From contig JADMKA010000011.1 of assembly GCA_018780145.1 (NCBI GenBank), positions 1-64,000 of the forward strand: a stretch of DNA of 64,000 bases. Direction: 5' to 3'. Within the stretch, counting starts at the first letter, position 1, and each line of letters opens with the position of its first letter. The translations under genes and the position numbers were made by a program. Positions 48,670 to 57,454 of this stretch are shown here, piece by piece. This DNA comes from Vitreoscilla sp. (GTDB taxonomy: Bacteria; Pseudomonadota; Gammaproteobacteria; Burkholderiales; Burkholderiaceae_C). The notes under the pieces are model-generated. The model did no database searches, was not told the origin of the DNA, and saw only the letters and a list, made by a program, of their open reading frames with translations.

Positions 48670-50430
48670 ATGGCCACCGAGCCTGCCGGTCGCACGCACG
48701 ACGCGCGCTGTGAAGTGCGCAACCTGACACCCCACCCGCTGACGCTGGTGTTCGAGAACGGCAGCGACGGTCCGTTCACGCTCGCTCCGTTGGCCACGCA
48801 CAGCCTGGGCTTCCCCAGCGCCCAAGCCGAGGCCGCAGCGCGCCAGCGCCTGCGCACGCTGCACGACCGCCAGATCATCCGCATCGCCGACGTGGCCGAG
48901 GCCAGCGACGACACCGCGTACATCGGGTTCGCCTTCTGGGCGCTGGTGCTCGGCCTGGTCGGCGGCGGGATCCTGGCGGCGCGCTTCGCCGATTTCGCAA
49001 AGGCCTCCTGGTGGGGCGTGCAGGGGTCGGACTGGTTGATGGTCGGCAGCCCTGGCGCCTTGCTGCTGTTGCTGTTGCTGGCCTACCTGATGGCCAAGGG
49101 CAAGCTGGCCCCATGGATGCGCCGTGCCTCGGCCGGCCTGCGGCAGTTGTTGACGCTGCTGCTGGTGGTCGGGGTGGCTGCGGCCTTGCCACTGGCGGCG
49201 GTGGCCTTGTTCGCCCGGGGTGGCCTGGGCGCCGAAGGCTGGCAGGGCGGGCTGCAACTGCTGGCGCAGGGCGGCACGACCGGGTTGGGCCACACCATCG
49301 TCTTCACCTTCGTCTGCGTGGCATCGGCCTTGCCGGGCCTGTTGTACTTTCTGTTCGACCGCAAGCGCGTGACCCAGTTGCGGGAGAACTTCGAGCAGCA
49401 GATCTTCCGGCTCGATCGCCAGGTGAGCACCCTGGCCGACGTGCAAGCGCGCTACGGGTCGCGCCTGGCCGAGATCTGGGGCGGCGCCGGCCCGGTGGCG
49501 AGCGCGCGGCTGTTCTCCGGCTCGCAGTGGCCGGTGGTGCTGTGCACGCTGGTGGTGGCCGGGGGCTGGGTGGTCACCGTGCTGTTCGGCGCGATCCAGT
49601 CGCCGCTGCCCGGCCCCGCCGGCCTGAGCGACCTGCTGAGGCCGCTGAACAGCACCTACGCCTTTGCCTTCCTCGGGGCCTACTACTTCGCGCTGCGCAT
49701 GATCGCGCGGCGCTACACCCGGGGGGACCTGCAACCCAAGGCCTACAGCATGGTGACGGCCCGGGTGCTGGTGGTGCTGGTCTCCGCGGCGGTGGCCAGC
49801 GCGGTGTTCGGCGAGAGCCCGCCGGTGTGGGCCTTCCTGTTCCTCGTCGGCGTGTTGCCCGAGACCTTTCTTGTCGCCTTGCGCGAGGCCACCGGCTCGC
49901 GTTGGCGGCGCCAGCTGCAGATCGCCGAGGACCGCTTGCCGTTGACGCGGCTGGAAGGCATCGACCTGTACGACCGCGCCCGGCTGGAGGAGGAGGGCAT
50001 CGCCAACCTCGACAACCTGGCGCATGGCGACCTGGTGGACCTGATGCTCAACACCAGCATCGCCACGCCGCAACTGGTGGAGTGGGTGGACCAGGCCATG
50101 CTGTACCTGCGCGCCCACAACAACCCGGGTGCCCCGGACGAACACCACGCCGACAGGCTCTGGCACGAGTTGCGCGACATGGGTGTGCGCCGCGCCAGCG
50201 ATCTGGTGGGCGATGACGGCAGGCTGCGCCGGGAGCTGACCGAGCTGCTGCTCGCGCGCGGGGCGGACACCGCCGCGCAGGCCCGCATCAGCGCGATGGT
50301 GGACCAGTTGCAGACCGACGAATGGTTCGCCAGCGTGCTGCACTGGCGCACCCATGACCACTTCGAGCCGCAGGAGTGGTGGGTCGACGAGGCGGGCCGC
50401 GCCACCTTGCAGACACGGCCTCCGCGCTGA
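48670..50430 (+). CDS. Large multi-spanning membrane protein, unknown
   Basis: 586 residues. The soluble N terminus (1-80) opens with a small beta-like segment (CEVRNLTPHPLTLVFENG). Seven or so membrane segments follow (about 98-115, 130-148, 160-182, 210-228, 285-305, 325-342, 360-395). The cytoplasmic C terminus has a helix-hairpin-helix-like stretch (LTRLEGIDLYDRARLEEEGIANLDNLAHGDLVDLML). I do not recognise a family. It does not overlap its neighbours and carries its own GGAGG. Confidence 0.75.
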   Translation: MATEPAGRTHDARCEVRNLTPHPLTLVFENGSDGPFTLAPLATHSLGFPSAQAEAAARQRLRTLHDRQIIRIADVAEASDDTAYIGFAFWALVLGLVGGGILAARFADFAKASWWGVQGSDWLMVGSPGALLLLLLLAYLMAKGKLAPWMRRASAGLRQLLTLLLVVGVAAALPLAAVALFARGGLGAEGWQGGLQLLAQGGTTGLGHTIVFTFVCVASALPGLLYFLFDRKRVTQLRENFEQQIFRLDRQVSTLADVQARYGSRLAEIWGGAGPVASARLFSGSQWPVVLCTLVVAGGWVVTVLFGAIQSPLPGPAGLSDLLRPLNSTYAFAFLGAYYFALRMIARRYTRGDLQPKAYSMVTARVLVVLVSAAVASAVFGESPPVWAFLFLVGVLPETFLVALREATGSRWRRQLQIAEDRLPLTRLEGIDLYDRARLEEEGIANLDNLAHGDLVDLMLNTSIATPQLVEWVDQAMLYLRAHNNPGAPDEHHADRLWHELRDMGVRRASDLVGDDGRLRRELTELLLARGADTAAQARISAMVDQLQTDEWFASVLHWRTHDHFEPQEWWVDEAGRATLQTRPPR

Positions 50431-50436
50431 GGCCGG

Positions 50437-50568
50437 CTACTTCTTCTTCTGGCGGTCCGGCACCTGAGGGGCCACCGCCGGCATCGCTGCCAGGGGCCCC
50501 ACGGGCTTGTCCGCGTGGGCTTGTTTGGGCTTCTTCGCTTCCTTGTTGCCGCGTTGTCCCTTGGACAT
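50437..50568 (-). CDS. Very small basic protein (MSKGQRGNKEAKKPK type)
   Basis: 43 residues, strongly basic: MSKGQRGNKEAKKPKQAH then a Pro/Ala-rich middle and RQKKK at the end. The N-terminal sequence recurs in small proteins across proteobacteria; function unknown, perhaps nucleic-acid or ribosome binding. AAGGGAA lies upstream. Palindrome site 7 lies 61 bases upstream. Confidence 0.75.
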   Translation of the reverse strand: MSKGQRGNKEAKKPKQAHADKPVGPLAAMPAVAPQVPDRQKKK

Positions 50569-50628
50569 GGTCGTTCCCTTCGTGCAATGGCTGAAGGGCC
50601 ACGGTGCGCGCCCGGCGGCCGTACGTCG

Positions 50629-50642
50629 GTGCGCTGCCGCAC
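50629..50642 (-). promoter_or_regulatory. GTKCG-N4-CGMAC promoter palindrome, site 7
   Basis: Minus strand: GTGCG-GCAG-CGCAC followed by CGACG, 61 bases before the small basic gene. On the far side a mirror GCCGAC extends the symmetry. Confidence 0.48.
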
Positions 50643-50666
50643 GCCGACGGGCTCCGGACACCCCGG

Positions 50667-51917
50667 TCAGCGGAGCTCGTCTTTCACCAACTCACCGCCG
50701 CGCACGATGCTGCGCAGGTTCCGGCCGTCGGCGGCCAGCAGCGCGATGTCCTTCAGCGGGTCGCCGTCCACCACCAGCAGGTCGGCGTGGGCGCCGGGCG
50801 CGATGCAGCCGATCTCGCCTTGCATCATCATCAACTCGGCCGACACCGAGGTGGCCTGGCGCAGGATCTCCAGCGGCGAGAAGACCTCGCTGCGCAGCGT
50901 GAACTCGCGGCACTGGCGCGTGTAGGTGCTGCCCAGCAGGTCGGTGCCGAAGCCCACCTTGACGCCGGCACGGCGCATCGCGTCCAGGCCCACCAGGGCC
51001 TGCCTGAAGGCGAACTCGGCTTTCTCCTGGCTCTGTGCCGGGAAGCCGAGCTGGCGCCCCAGGTCCACCAGCGCGAAGATGATGGCCATGGTCGGCACGA
51101 TGTAGGCCCCGCGCTCGGCGACGAAGCGCGCGGTGTCGTCGTCGATCAGCGTGCCGTGCTCGATGCTGCGCACACCGAACTCCACGCAGCGGCGCACCGC
51201 ACTGGCCGGGTGGCAGTGCGCCGACACGTAGGTGCGCCGCTCGGTGCACTCGTTGACGATCGCGCGGATCTCGTCCTCGCGGTACTGGTTCATCCAGATC
51301 GGGTCGGTGGGCGAGGCCACGCCGCCCGAGCCCATGATCTTGATGCAGTGGGCGCCCTGGCGCAGCTCGTCGCGCGTGGCGCGTATGCACTCGTCGACAC
51401 CGTCGGCGATCACCGCGAAGGTGTTGAACAGCGGGCCGCTGTCGCAGCCGCAGACCGCCTGGTAGCGCGGGCGCTCCTCGATCTGCCGCATGTCGCCGTG
51501 GCCACCGGTCATCGACAGGATCTTGCCGCTGTAGAGGTAGCGCGGGCCGGCGAACAGGCCGTCGGCGAGCGCGCGCCACAGCGAGTGGTTGCCGCCACCG
51601 ACATCGCGCACGGTGGTGAAGCCGCACATCAGGGCATGGCCGAGCATGCGCACCGCATGCGCGGCGCGGTAGGCCTCGCCCATCGCTTCGATCTTCTGTA
51701 CCGCGACGTCGCTGGCGAAGGCGTGCATGTGGGCGTCGATCAGGCCCGGCATCAGCGTGCGGCCGCCGACGTCGATGACCCGGGCCGTTGGCGCCACGAG
51801 CGGCTGCGACGACAGCTCCTGGATGCGGCCGTCGGCAACGCGCAGCCACTGGCCCTCGGCGCAGTCGGCGCTCGTGCCGTCGAAGACACGCGCGTTCTTG
51901 AACAGCAGGTCGCTCAT
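50667..51917 (-). CDS. Metal-dependent amidohydrolase
   Basis: 416 residues of the amidohydrolase TIM-barrel family: composite N domain (LLFKNARVFDG), metal His pair in GLIDAHMHAFAS, CIKIMGSGG (Lys), YVSAHCHPASAVRRCVEFGVRSIEHGT (two His), and VKVGFGTDLLG (Asp). It matches imidazolonepropionase-like or dipeptidase-type hydrolases acting on C-N bonds. Substrate unknown. It lies upstream of the catabolic cluster on the same strand as its left arm but is separated by a small lipoprotein gene. Confidence 0.88.
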   Translation of the reverse strand: MSDLLFKNARVFDGTSADCAEGQWLRVADGRIQELSSQPLVAPTARVIDVGGRTLMPGLIDAHMHAFASDVAVQKIEAMGEAYRAAHAVRMLGHALMCGFTTVRDVGGGNHSLWRALADGLFAGPRYLYSGKILSMTGGHGDMRQIEERPRYQAVCGCDSGPLFNTFAVIADGVDECIRATRDELRQGAHCIKIMGSGGVASPTDPIWMNQYREDEIRAIVNECTERRTYVSAHCHPASAVRRCVEFGVRSIEHGTLIDDDTARFVAERGAYIVPTMAIIFALVDLGRQLGFPAQSQEKAEFAFRQALVGLDAMRRAGVKVGFGTDLLGSTYTRQCREFTLRSEVFSPLEILRQATSVSAELMMMQGEIGCIAPGAHADLLVVDGDPLKDIALLAADGRNLRSIVRGGELVKDELR

Positions 51918-52051
51918 CGGATCTCCTCGGCACCGGGTTGGTGCGGGCGATTCTGGCAGGTCGTGTCCATGTGTAAAGGCAGCACGGCCGGGTCGGCGCC
52001 CTGCGACGCGCCGGCGTTGAAGGGGCTCACTCCTCGAACAGGATGTTTCGC

Positions 52052-52225
52052 ATGTTGTTGTCCAAACGAACCTTTGCCGTGGTCGCTGGCGTGCTGCTGA
52101 TCAGCAGCACGCTGAGCGCCTGCATCGTCGTGCCGGCGCGCCGCTACCGCGTGGTCGTGGTCGAGTCCGTCACCCAGCCCGCCGGCACGGCCACCACGGC
52201 CGCGCCGGTTCAGGCCGACGCTTAG
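52052..52225 (+). CDS. Small putative lipoprotein
   Basis: 57 residues: MLLSKRTFAVVAGVLLISSTLSACIVVP gives a signal peptide with lipobox (TLSAC), then RRYRVVVVESV and an Ala/Thr tail. The ATG at 52052 is preferred because AGGA (52040-52043) is well spaced; an earlier ATG at 52043 adds three residues. Opposite in direction to its neighbours; function unknown. Confidence 0.65.
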   Translation: MLLSKRTFAVVAGVLLISSTLSACIVVPARRYRVVVVESVTQPAGTATTAAPVQADA

Positions 52226-52239
52226 GGCGTTGAAAGGCC

Positions 52240-53214
52240 CTAGTCGGCGGTGGCGCCCGAGGCCTTGACGACCTTGGCCCACTTGTCGATCTCGGCCTTG
52301 ATGAAGGCGTCGAACTCGTCGGCGGTGCTGCCCACTGGTGTCAGGCCGATGTCGGCCATGCGGGCCTGAACTTCGGGCGTCTTCAGCGCGCGCGCCAGGT
52401 CGGCGCTGAGCTTGTTGACGATCTCGCGCGGGGTGGCGCTAGCCACCACCGTGCCGAACACGCTTTGCACCGTGAAGCCGGGCACGGTCTCGACACCGGC
52501 CGGGATGTCCGGCGCGATCGGCGAACGCGTCGGGCTCATGATGGTGATGGCCTTCATCTTGCCGGCCTTGATGTGCGGCAGCGACGAGAACAGCGGGTCG
52601 ATCAACAGGTCGACCCGGCCTGCGAACACATCGGGGTAGGCGCCGCCGCTGCCCTTGTACGGCGCATGCAGCATGTCGATGCCGGCCAGGGTCTTGAGCA
52701 GTTCGCCGCCCAGGTGCATGGAGCTGCCGCTGCCCGGTGACGCGTAGGTCAGCTTGCCGGGTTCTTTCTTGGCCAGCGCTATCAACTCCTTCAGGTTGTT
52801 GGCCGCCAGGTTCGGCGAGGCCGAGATCACCACCGGCGAGGTGGCCAGCATGCTCACGCCGGCCAGGTCCTTCACGGTGTCATAGGGCAGGTTCTTGCGC
52901 AGGCTGGGGTTGATCACGTGCGAGGTGACGACCAGACAGATCGTGTGGCCGTCCGGCGGCGACTTGGCGACGAAATCGGTGCCGATCACCGTGCCGGCGC
53001 CGGCCTTGTAGACCACCACCACCGGTTGCTTCCAGATCTCGCTCAGTTGCTTCTCCAGCAGGCGCGCGAGGATGTCCACCGCGCCGCCCGGTGCGTTGGG
53101 CACCACCAGCGTCACGGGCTTGGACGGAAAGGCCGGGGCCTGCGCGAGAGCGGGGCCGGCGAACAGGCCGAGAGCGGCCAGGGCGAGCGTGGCCATCAGG
53201 GGTCGACGTTGCAT
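52240..53214 (-). CDS. Bug-family tripartite tricarboxylate transporter receptor (copy 1)
   Basis: 324 residues with a signal peptide ending ALAQA. FPSKPVTLVVPNAPGGAVDILARLL, VVVYKAGAGTVIGTDFVAKSPPDGHTI and LTYASPGSGSSMHLGGELL are the Bug/TctC signature blocks. Bug proteins bind carboxylates or amides in the periplasm. It lies 32 bases downstream of the ALDH gene, the last gene of a leftward operon. No TctA/TctB membrane genes are in the window. Confidence 0.92.
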   Translation of the reverse strand: MQRRPLMATLALAALGLFAGPALAQAPAFPSKPVTLVVPNAPGGAVDILARLLEKQLSEIWKQPVVVVYKAGAGTVIGTDFVAKSPPDGHTICLVVTSHVINPSLRKNLPYDTVKDLAGVSMLATSPVVISASPNLAANNLKELIALAKKEPGKLTYASPGSGSSMHLGGELLKTLAGIDMLHAPYKGSGGAYPDVFAGRVDLLIDPLFSSLPHIKAGKMKAITIMSPTRSPIAPDIPAGVETVPGFTVQSVFGTVVASATPREIVNKLSADLARALKTPEVQARMADIGLTPVGSTADEFDAFIKAEIDKWAKVVKASGATAD

Positions 53215-53246
53215 GGAGGTCTCCTTGTGGTGTGCAGGCCGGGCCG

Positions 53247-54665
53247 TCAGGCCACACCCTGCAGGTTCTGGTGATCGAGGAAGGATTCGATGCCGAAGCG
53301 GCCGTTCTCGCGGCCGAAGCCGGACGCGCCGACACCGCCGAACGGGGCGGCCAGGTTCTGTGCCGCGCCGTTGACGACGACCTGCCCGGTGTGCATCCGG
53401 CTGGCGACAGCGCGGGCGCGCGCCGGGTCGGCCGACCACAACGCACCGGAGAGCCCATAGGCCGTGCCGTTGGTGATGCGCACCGCGTCGTCGTCGCCAT
53501 CGTGCGCGATCAGGCACAGCACCGGCCCGAAGACCTCCTCGCGCGCCACCACCATCTCCGGCAGCGCCTCGAGCACGGTCGGCCGCACATACTGGCCCGC
53601 ACTGAAGCCGGGTGCGCGGCCCGGGCCGCCGGCAAGCAGCGCGGCGCCTTCGTCGAGCGCGGCGCTGACCATCCGGTGGACGCGGGTGAATTGGGCGGCG
53701 GAGGCCAGCGGCCCCAGCCGCGTGGCCTCGTCGTGAGGGTCACCCGGTGCGTAGGCCGGGAGCTGGTCGAGCAGGGCCTTCCTGACCTCGGCCAGCCGTG
53801 CGCGCGGCACGATGAGGCGAGACTGCGCCGCGCAGATCTGCCCTGAATGCACCATGCAGGCCCGCAATGCGGCCGGCAGGGCGAGGCCGAAATCCGCGTC
53901 ATCGAGCAGCACCGCGGCGGACTTGCCTCCCAGTTCCAGCACCACCCGCTTCAGCCCACGCGCCGCACTGGCCATGATGCGGCGGCCGATTTCGGGCGAG
54001 CCGGTGAAGCTGACCTGCGCGATGCCGGGGTGCGTGACCAGCGCCTCGCCCACCGCCGGCCCGCCCCAGACCAGGTTGACCACGCCGGGCGGCAGGCCGC
54101 ACTCGGCCACGGCCTCGCAGAACAGGCGTGCACTGTCGGGCGCGGCTTCGCTGGGTTTCAGCACGATGGCGCAGCCCGCGGCGATGGCTGCCGCCGCCTT
54201 GGCCATCATCTGGAAGACCGGGGCGTTCCAGGCCGTGATGCCGGCCACCACGCCGACCGGCACACGCCGCACCAGCGAGTGCCGCACCGGCTCCTCCCAG
54301 CGGACCTGGTCGATGCCCTCGATGACGGCGGCCAGCCCGGTGCGCACCATCAGGCCCTGCACGAAGCGGCCGGTGGCGATCGGGCAGCCGGTCTCGCTGG
54401 CGAAGCTGCGGACCATCTCGGCCTCGCGCCGCTCGAGCGCGGCCGCCAGGCGAACCAGCACCGCACGGCGCTGCTCCAGGCTGCTGCCGGCCCAGGCCCG
54501 GAAGCCTTCGCCGGCGGCGCGGACGGCGGTGTCCACGTCCGCCACACTGCACAGGGCCACCTGCGCGATGGTCTGGTCGGTGCTGGGGTCCACCACCGGG
54601 ACGGACTCGCCCGAGCTGCAGGGGTGCCACTGGCCGTGGGCGTAGAACTGGTCGTGGTGTTGCAT
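53247..54665 (-). CDS. NAD(P)-dependent aldehyde dehydrogenase
   Basis: 472 residues. GITAWNAPVFQMMAKAAAAIAAGCAIVLKPSE is the cofactor region with the oxyanion Asn; VSFTGSPEIGRRI the Gly motif; VVLELGGKSAAVLL holds the general-base Glu and HSGQICAAQSR the nucleophilic Cys; EEVFGPVL and NGAAQNLAAPFGGVGASGFGRENG complete the fold. It oxidises an aldehyde to the acid. Its start overlaps the GMC oxidoreductase stop (TGATG), implying that it takes the aldehyde made by that enzyme. Confidence 0.93.
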   Translation of the reverse strand: MQHHDQFYAHGQWHPCSSGESVPVVDPSTDQTIAQVALCSVADVDTAVRAAGEGFRAWAGSSLEQRRAVLVRLAAALERREAEMVRSFASETGCPIATGRFVQGLMVRTGLAAVIEGIDQVRWEEPVRHSLVRRVPVGVVAGITAWNAPVFQMMAKAAAAIAAGCAIVLKPSEAAPDSARLFCEAVAECGLPPGVVNLVWGGPAVGEALVTHPGIAQVSFTGSPEIGRRIMASAARGLKRVVLELGGKSAAVLLDDADFGLALPAALRACMVHSGQICAAQSRLIVPRARLAEVRKALLDQLPAYAPGDPHDEATRLGPLASAAQFTRVHRMVSAALDEGAALLAGGPGRAPGFSAGQYVRPTVLEALPEMVVAREEVFGPVLCLIAHDGDDDAVRITNGTAYGLSGALWSADPARARAVASRMHTGQVVVNGAAQNLAAPFGGVGASGFGRENGRFGIESFLDHQNLQGVA

Positions 54666-56287
54666 CAGGAGGCCTCCTTGTGGCGCAGGAAGGCCGCACC
54701 CTTCTCGGCGATCATCAGCGTGGGGGTGGCGGTGTTGCCGGAGATCAGCGTGGGCATCACCGACGCGTCGATGACGCGCAGCCCCTGTACGCCGATCACC
54801 CGCAACTGCGGGTCGACCACGGCCATCGGGTCGGTCGGCAGGCCCATCTTCGCGGTGCCCACCGGGTGGAAGATGCTGGTGCCGGTCTTCGCGGCAAGCT
54901 CGACGAGGCCGGCCTCGTCGTCGTCGCTCACGCCCGCGCCGGCCCAGGCCTCGACCGGCCGATAGCGCGCCATCGCCGGCTGCCGCATGACACGCCGCGT
55001 GACGCGGATCGCGTTGGCCGCCACCCGGCGGTCTCGCTCGGTCGACAGGAAGTTGACCCGGATGCCCGGCGCCGCCGCCGGATCGGCGCTCTTCAAATTC
55101 ACGCGGCCGCGGCTGCTGGGGCGCAGGTCGTAGACGATCATCGTCAGCCCAGGGAAGGGGTCGAAAGGCGCGCTGAACTGCTCGCGCGAGAAGGCCAGCA
55201 CGTTGTAGCCCAGGTCGGCCGGCGTCACTTCGGGGCTCGAGCGGGCGAACAAGCCGAGCTGGCAGGGCGCCATGGTCAAGGGGCCGCGGCGGGTGAGGGC
55301 GTAGCGCAGCGCCATGCCCGCCTGGGCCAGCTTCGAGTTCATGCCGGCGTTCAGGGTCCGGGCACCCTGCAGCCGGTAGCGCAGGCCGATCTGCAGGTGG
55401 TCCTGCAGGTTGGCACCCACACCCGGCCGGTCCACCACCGGGCGGATGCCCAACTCGGCCAGAGGCGCAGCGGGCCCGATGCCCGAGCGCAGCAGGATCT
55501 GCGGCGAGCCGAAGGCCCCCGCGGCCAGCACCACCTCGCGCCGGGCCACGGCGCTGCGGGCCACCCCGCCCTGCCGCCAGGCCATGCCCACCGCGCGGCC
55601 GGCCTCCACGAGCACCCGGTCGGCCAGCGCACCGGTCTCCACCGTGAGGTTGGGGCGGTTCAACACCGGCTTCAGGAAGGCATCGGCCGCGCTCCAGCGA
55701 CGGCCTTCGCGTTGGTTGACGTGGATGGGCCCGACGCCCTCGTTGTCACCGCGATTGAAGTCGTCCACTGCGGGTATGCCGGCTTGCACGGCGGCGTCGC
55801 GCACAGCGTCCAGCATCGGCCACCACATGCGGGCGGCATCGACCCGCCATTCGCCGCCGGCGCCGTGCCACTCGCTGGCGCCGCCGACATGGTCCTCGTG
55901 CCCCTTGAAGAACGGCAGCACCTCGGACCAGCCCCAGCCGGCCAGCCCGAGGTCTCGCCAGTGGTCGTAGTCGGCCGCGTGGCCGCGGATGGCCACCATG
56001 CCGTTGATGGCGGTCGAGCCGCCCAGCACCTTGCCCCGCGGGTGCTTGAGCACGCGGCCGTTCAGGCCGGGCTCGGGTTCGCTGGTGTAGCACCAGTCGG
56101 ACTGCGGGTTGCCGATGGTGTAACGGTAGCCCACCGGCACGCGAAACCAGATCGACTCGTCGCGGCCACCGGCCTCCAGCAGCAGCACGCGCGTGGCCGG
56201 GTCCGCCGACAGCCGGTTGGCCAGCAGGCAACCGGCCGCCCCGGCGCCGACCACGATGTAGTCGAAAGGGGCCGGCTCCTGGTTCAT
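54665..56287 (-). CDS. GMC-family FAD oxidoreductase (choline dehydrogenase-like)
   Basis: 540 residues. DYIVVGAGAAGCLLANRL and VLLLEAGG bind FAD; GKVLGGSTAINGMVAIRG is GMC signature 1; AAGAFGSPQILLRSGIGP signature 2; the C-terminal pair is His in SIFHPVGTAKMG and Asn in SGNTATPTLMIAEKGAA. It oxidises an alcohol to an aldehyde. Start and stop overlap the flanking Bug and ALDH genes, so the three are one operon. MNQEPAPFDY is the start; longer open frame upstream belongs to the Bug gene region. Confidence 0.93.
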   Translation of the reverse strand: MNQEPAPFDYIVVGAGAAGCLLANRLSADPATRVLLLEAGGRDESIWFRVPVGYRYTIGNPQSDWCYTSEPEPGLNGRVLKHPRGKVLGGSTAINGMVAIRGHAADYDHWRDLGLAGWGWSEVLPFFKGHEDHVGGASEWHGAGGEWRVDAARMWWPMLDAVRDAAVQAGIPAVDDFNRGDNEGVGPIHVNQREGRRWSAADAFLKPVLNRPNLTVETGALADRVLVEAGRAVGMAWRQGGVARSAVARREVVLAAGAFGSPQILLRSGIGPAAPLAELGIRPVVDRPGVGANLQDHLQIGLRYRLQGARTLNAGMNSKLAQAGMALRYALTRRGPLTMAPCQLGLFARSSPEVTPADLGYNVLAFSREQFSAPFDPFPGLTMIVYDLRPSSRGRVNLKSADPAAAPGIRVNFLSTERDRRVAANAIRVTRRVMRQPAMARYRPVEAWAGAGVSDDDEAGLVELAAKTGTSIFHPVGTAKMGLPTDPMAVVDPQLRVIGVQGLRVIDASVMPTLISGNTATPTLMIAEKGAAFLRHKEAS

Positions 56288-57270
56288 TGCTTGGGGATGC
56301 CCGCCAGCTTGACCAGGTTGCCCCAGGCGTCGTAGGCGGCTTTCACCGTGGTGGCCAGTTCCTGCGGCGAGGAGCTCTCGGCGGTGTAGGCGCCGAGCTT
56401 GTAGAAGTCCTGCACCGACTGTTGGGCGATGGCCTGCGCCAACGCGGCGTTGATCTTCTTCACGACCTCCGGGTTCATCCTGGCCGGGCCGAACCAGCCG
56501 AGGAAACTGGTGATGTCCAGGTCCTTCACGCCCTGCTCGGCGAAGGTCGGCACATCGGGCAGGAAGGGCGTGCGCGCCGGTGCGGCCACGGCAATGATCT
56601 TGGCCTTGCCGCTCTTGGAGTTCTGGATCGCCGCCGGGGCCGCGTCGAAGGCGATCTGGATGCGGCCTTCGATCAGGTCGGCCGCCAGGTCGGCGCCGCC
56701 CTTGTAGGGCACATGGACCATGTCGATGCCGGTGTTCTTGGCGAACACCTGCCCGAAGATGTGCGACGAGGTGCCGACGCCGAAGGAGGCGTAGCTCAGC
56801 TTGCCCGGGTTGGCGCGGCCGTAGGCGATGAGGCCCTTGACGTCGTTGATGCCCATCGCACTGTTGATCACCAGCACCAGCGGGCCCTTGGCACCCACCG
56901 AGATCGGTGTGAAGTCGCGCACCGGGTCGAAGGTGGCGGCCAGCAGCGTGTGCGGTGTCTGCGCCATGGTGGACGAGGCGCTGTAGAACAGCGTGTGGCC
57001 GTCCGGTGCCGACTTGATCACCTCGTTGGCGGCCAGCAGGGTGCCGCCGCCAGGGCGGTTCTCGATGACCACCGTCGTGCCCAGTAGCTCGGCCAGCTTG
57101 GGCGTCACCGCACGGGCCTGGGCGTCGACCCCGACGCCGGGCGGGAAGGCCACGATCACGCGGATCGGCTTGTCCTTGATGGGGAACTCCTGCGCCAGGC
57201 TGGCGGAGGTGGCGCCGAACGCGCACAGGGCGAGCAGGCTGTGGAGGGTTTTCGAAAGGCGGCTCGTCAT
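56284..57270 (-). CDS. Bug-family receptor (copy 2)
   Basis: 328 residues: signal peptide (ending ASLAQ), KPIRVIVAFPPGVGVDAQARAVTPKL, VVIENRPGGGTLLAANEVIKSAPDGHTLFY, KLSYASFGVGTSSHIFGQVF and HVPYKGGADLAADLIEGRIQIAFDA. It is the first gene of the leftward operon (Bug, GMC, ALDH, Bug) and is divergent from the FAD oxidoreductase arm. Probably captures the pathway substrate in the periplasm. Confidence 0.92.
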   Translation of the reverse strand: MTSRLSKTLHSLLALCAFGATSASLAQEFPIKDKPIRVIVAFPPGVGVDAQARAVTPKLAELLGTTVVIENRPGGGTLLAANEVIKSAPDGHTLFYSASSTMAQTPHTLLAATFDPVRDFTPISVGAKGPLVLVINSAMGINDVKGLIAYGRANPGKLSYASFGVGTSSHIFGQVFAKNTGIDMVHVPYKGGADLAADLIEGRIQIAFDAAPAAIQNSKSGKAKIIAVAAPARTPFLPDVPTFAEQGVKDLDITSFLGWFGPARMNPEVVKKINAALAQAIAQQSVQDFYKLGAYTAESSSPQELATTVKAAYDAWGNLVKLAGIPKQ

Positions 57271-57454
57271 GGTGTCTCCTGGGTGCCGGCAGTGGGTGGC
57301 GCGCTGCTTGTAATGGTCGTCACGTCCATTTAAAGAATATTTGCTGACCTGAACAATGTCAATGATGGCTTGTCATACCCAGTACGCTGGAATGGGAGTT
57401 GAATGTTTTGGACGCGACGACCATAATTTGCGCAAGACAGCGAAGGACCCAGCC
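57271..57454. promoter_or_regulatory. Divergent promoter of the catabolic cluster
   Basis: 184 bases between the two arms. The stretch 57329-57376 is strikingly AT-rich for this window. It has ATTTAAAGAATATTTG (57328-57343) and a direct repeat of TGTCA (57357-57361 and 57371-57375). Promoters for both arms and the IclR operator are expected here; no exact -35/-10 pair is convincing. Confidence 0.5.

Noticed and set aside
54665-57226. A single 853-codon fusion of Bug receptor and GMC oxidoreductase
   Set aside because: The upstream part is an out-of-frame shadow of the real Bug gene, which has its own signal peptide and start; the GMC protein begins at 56287.
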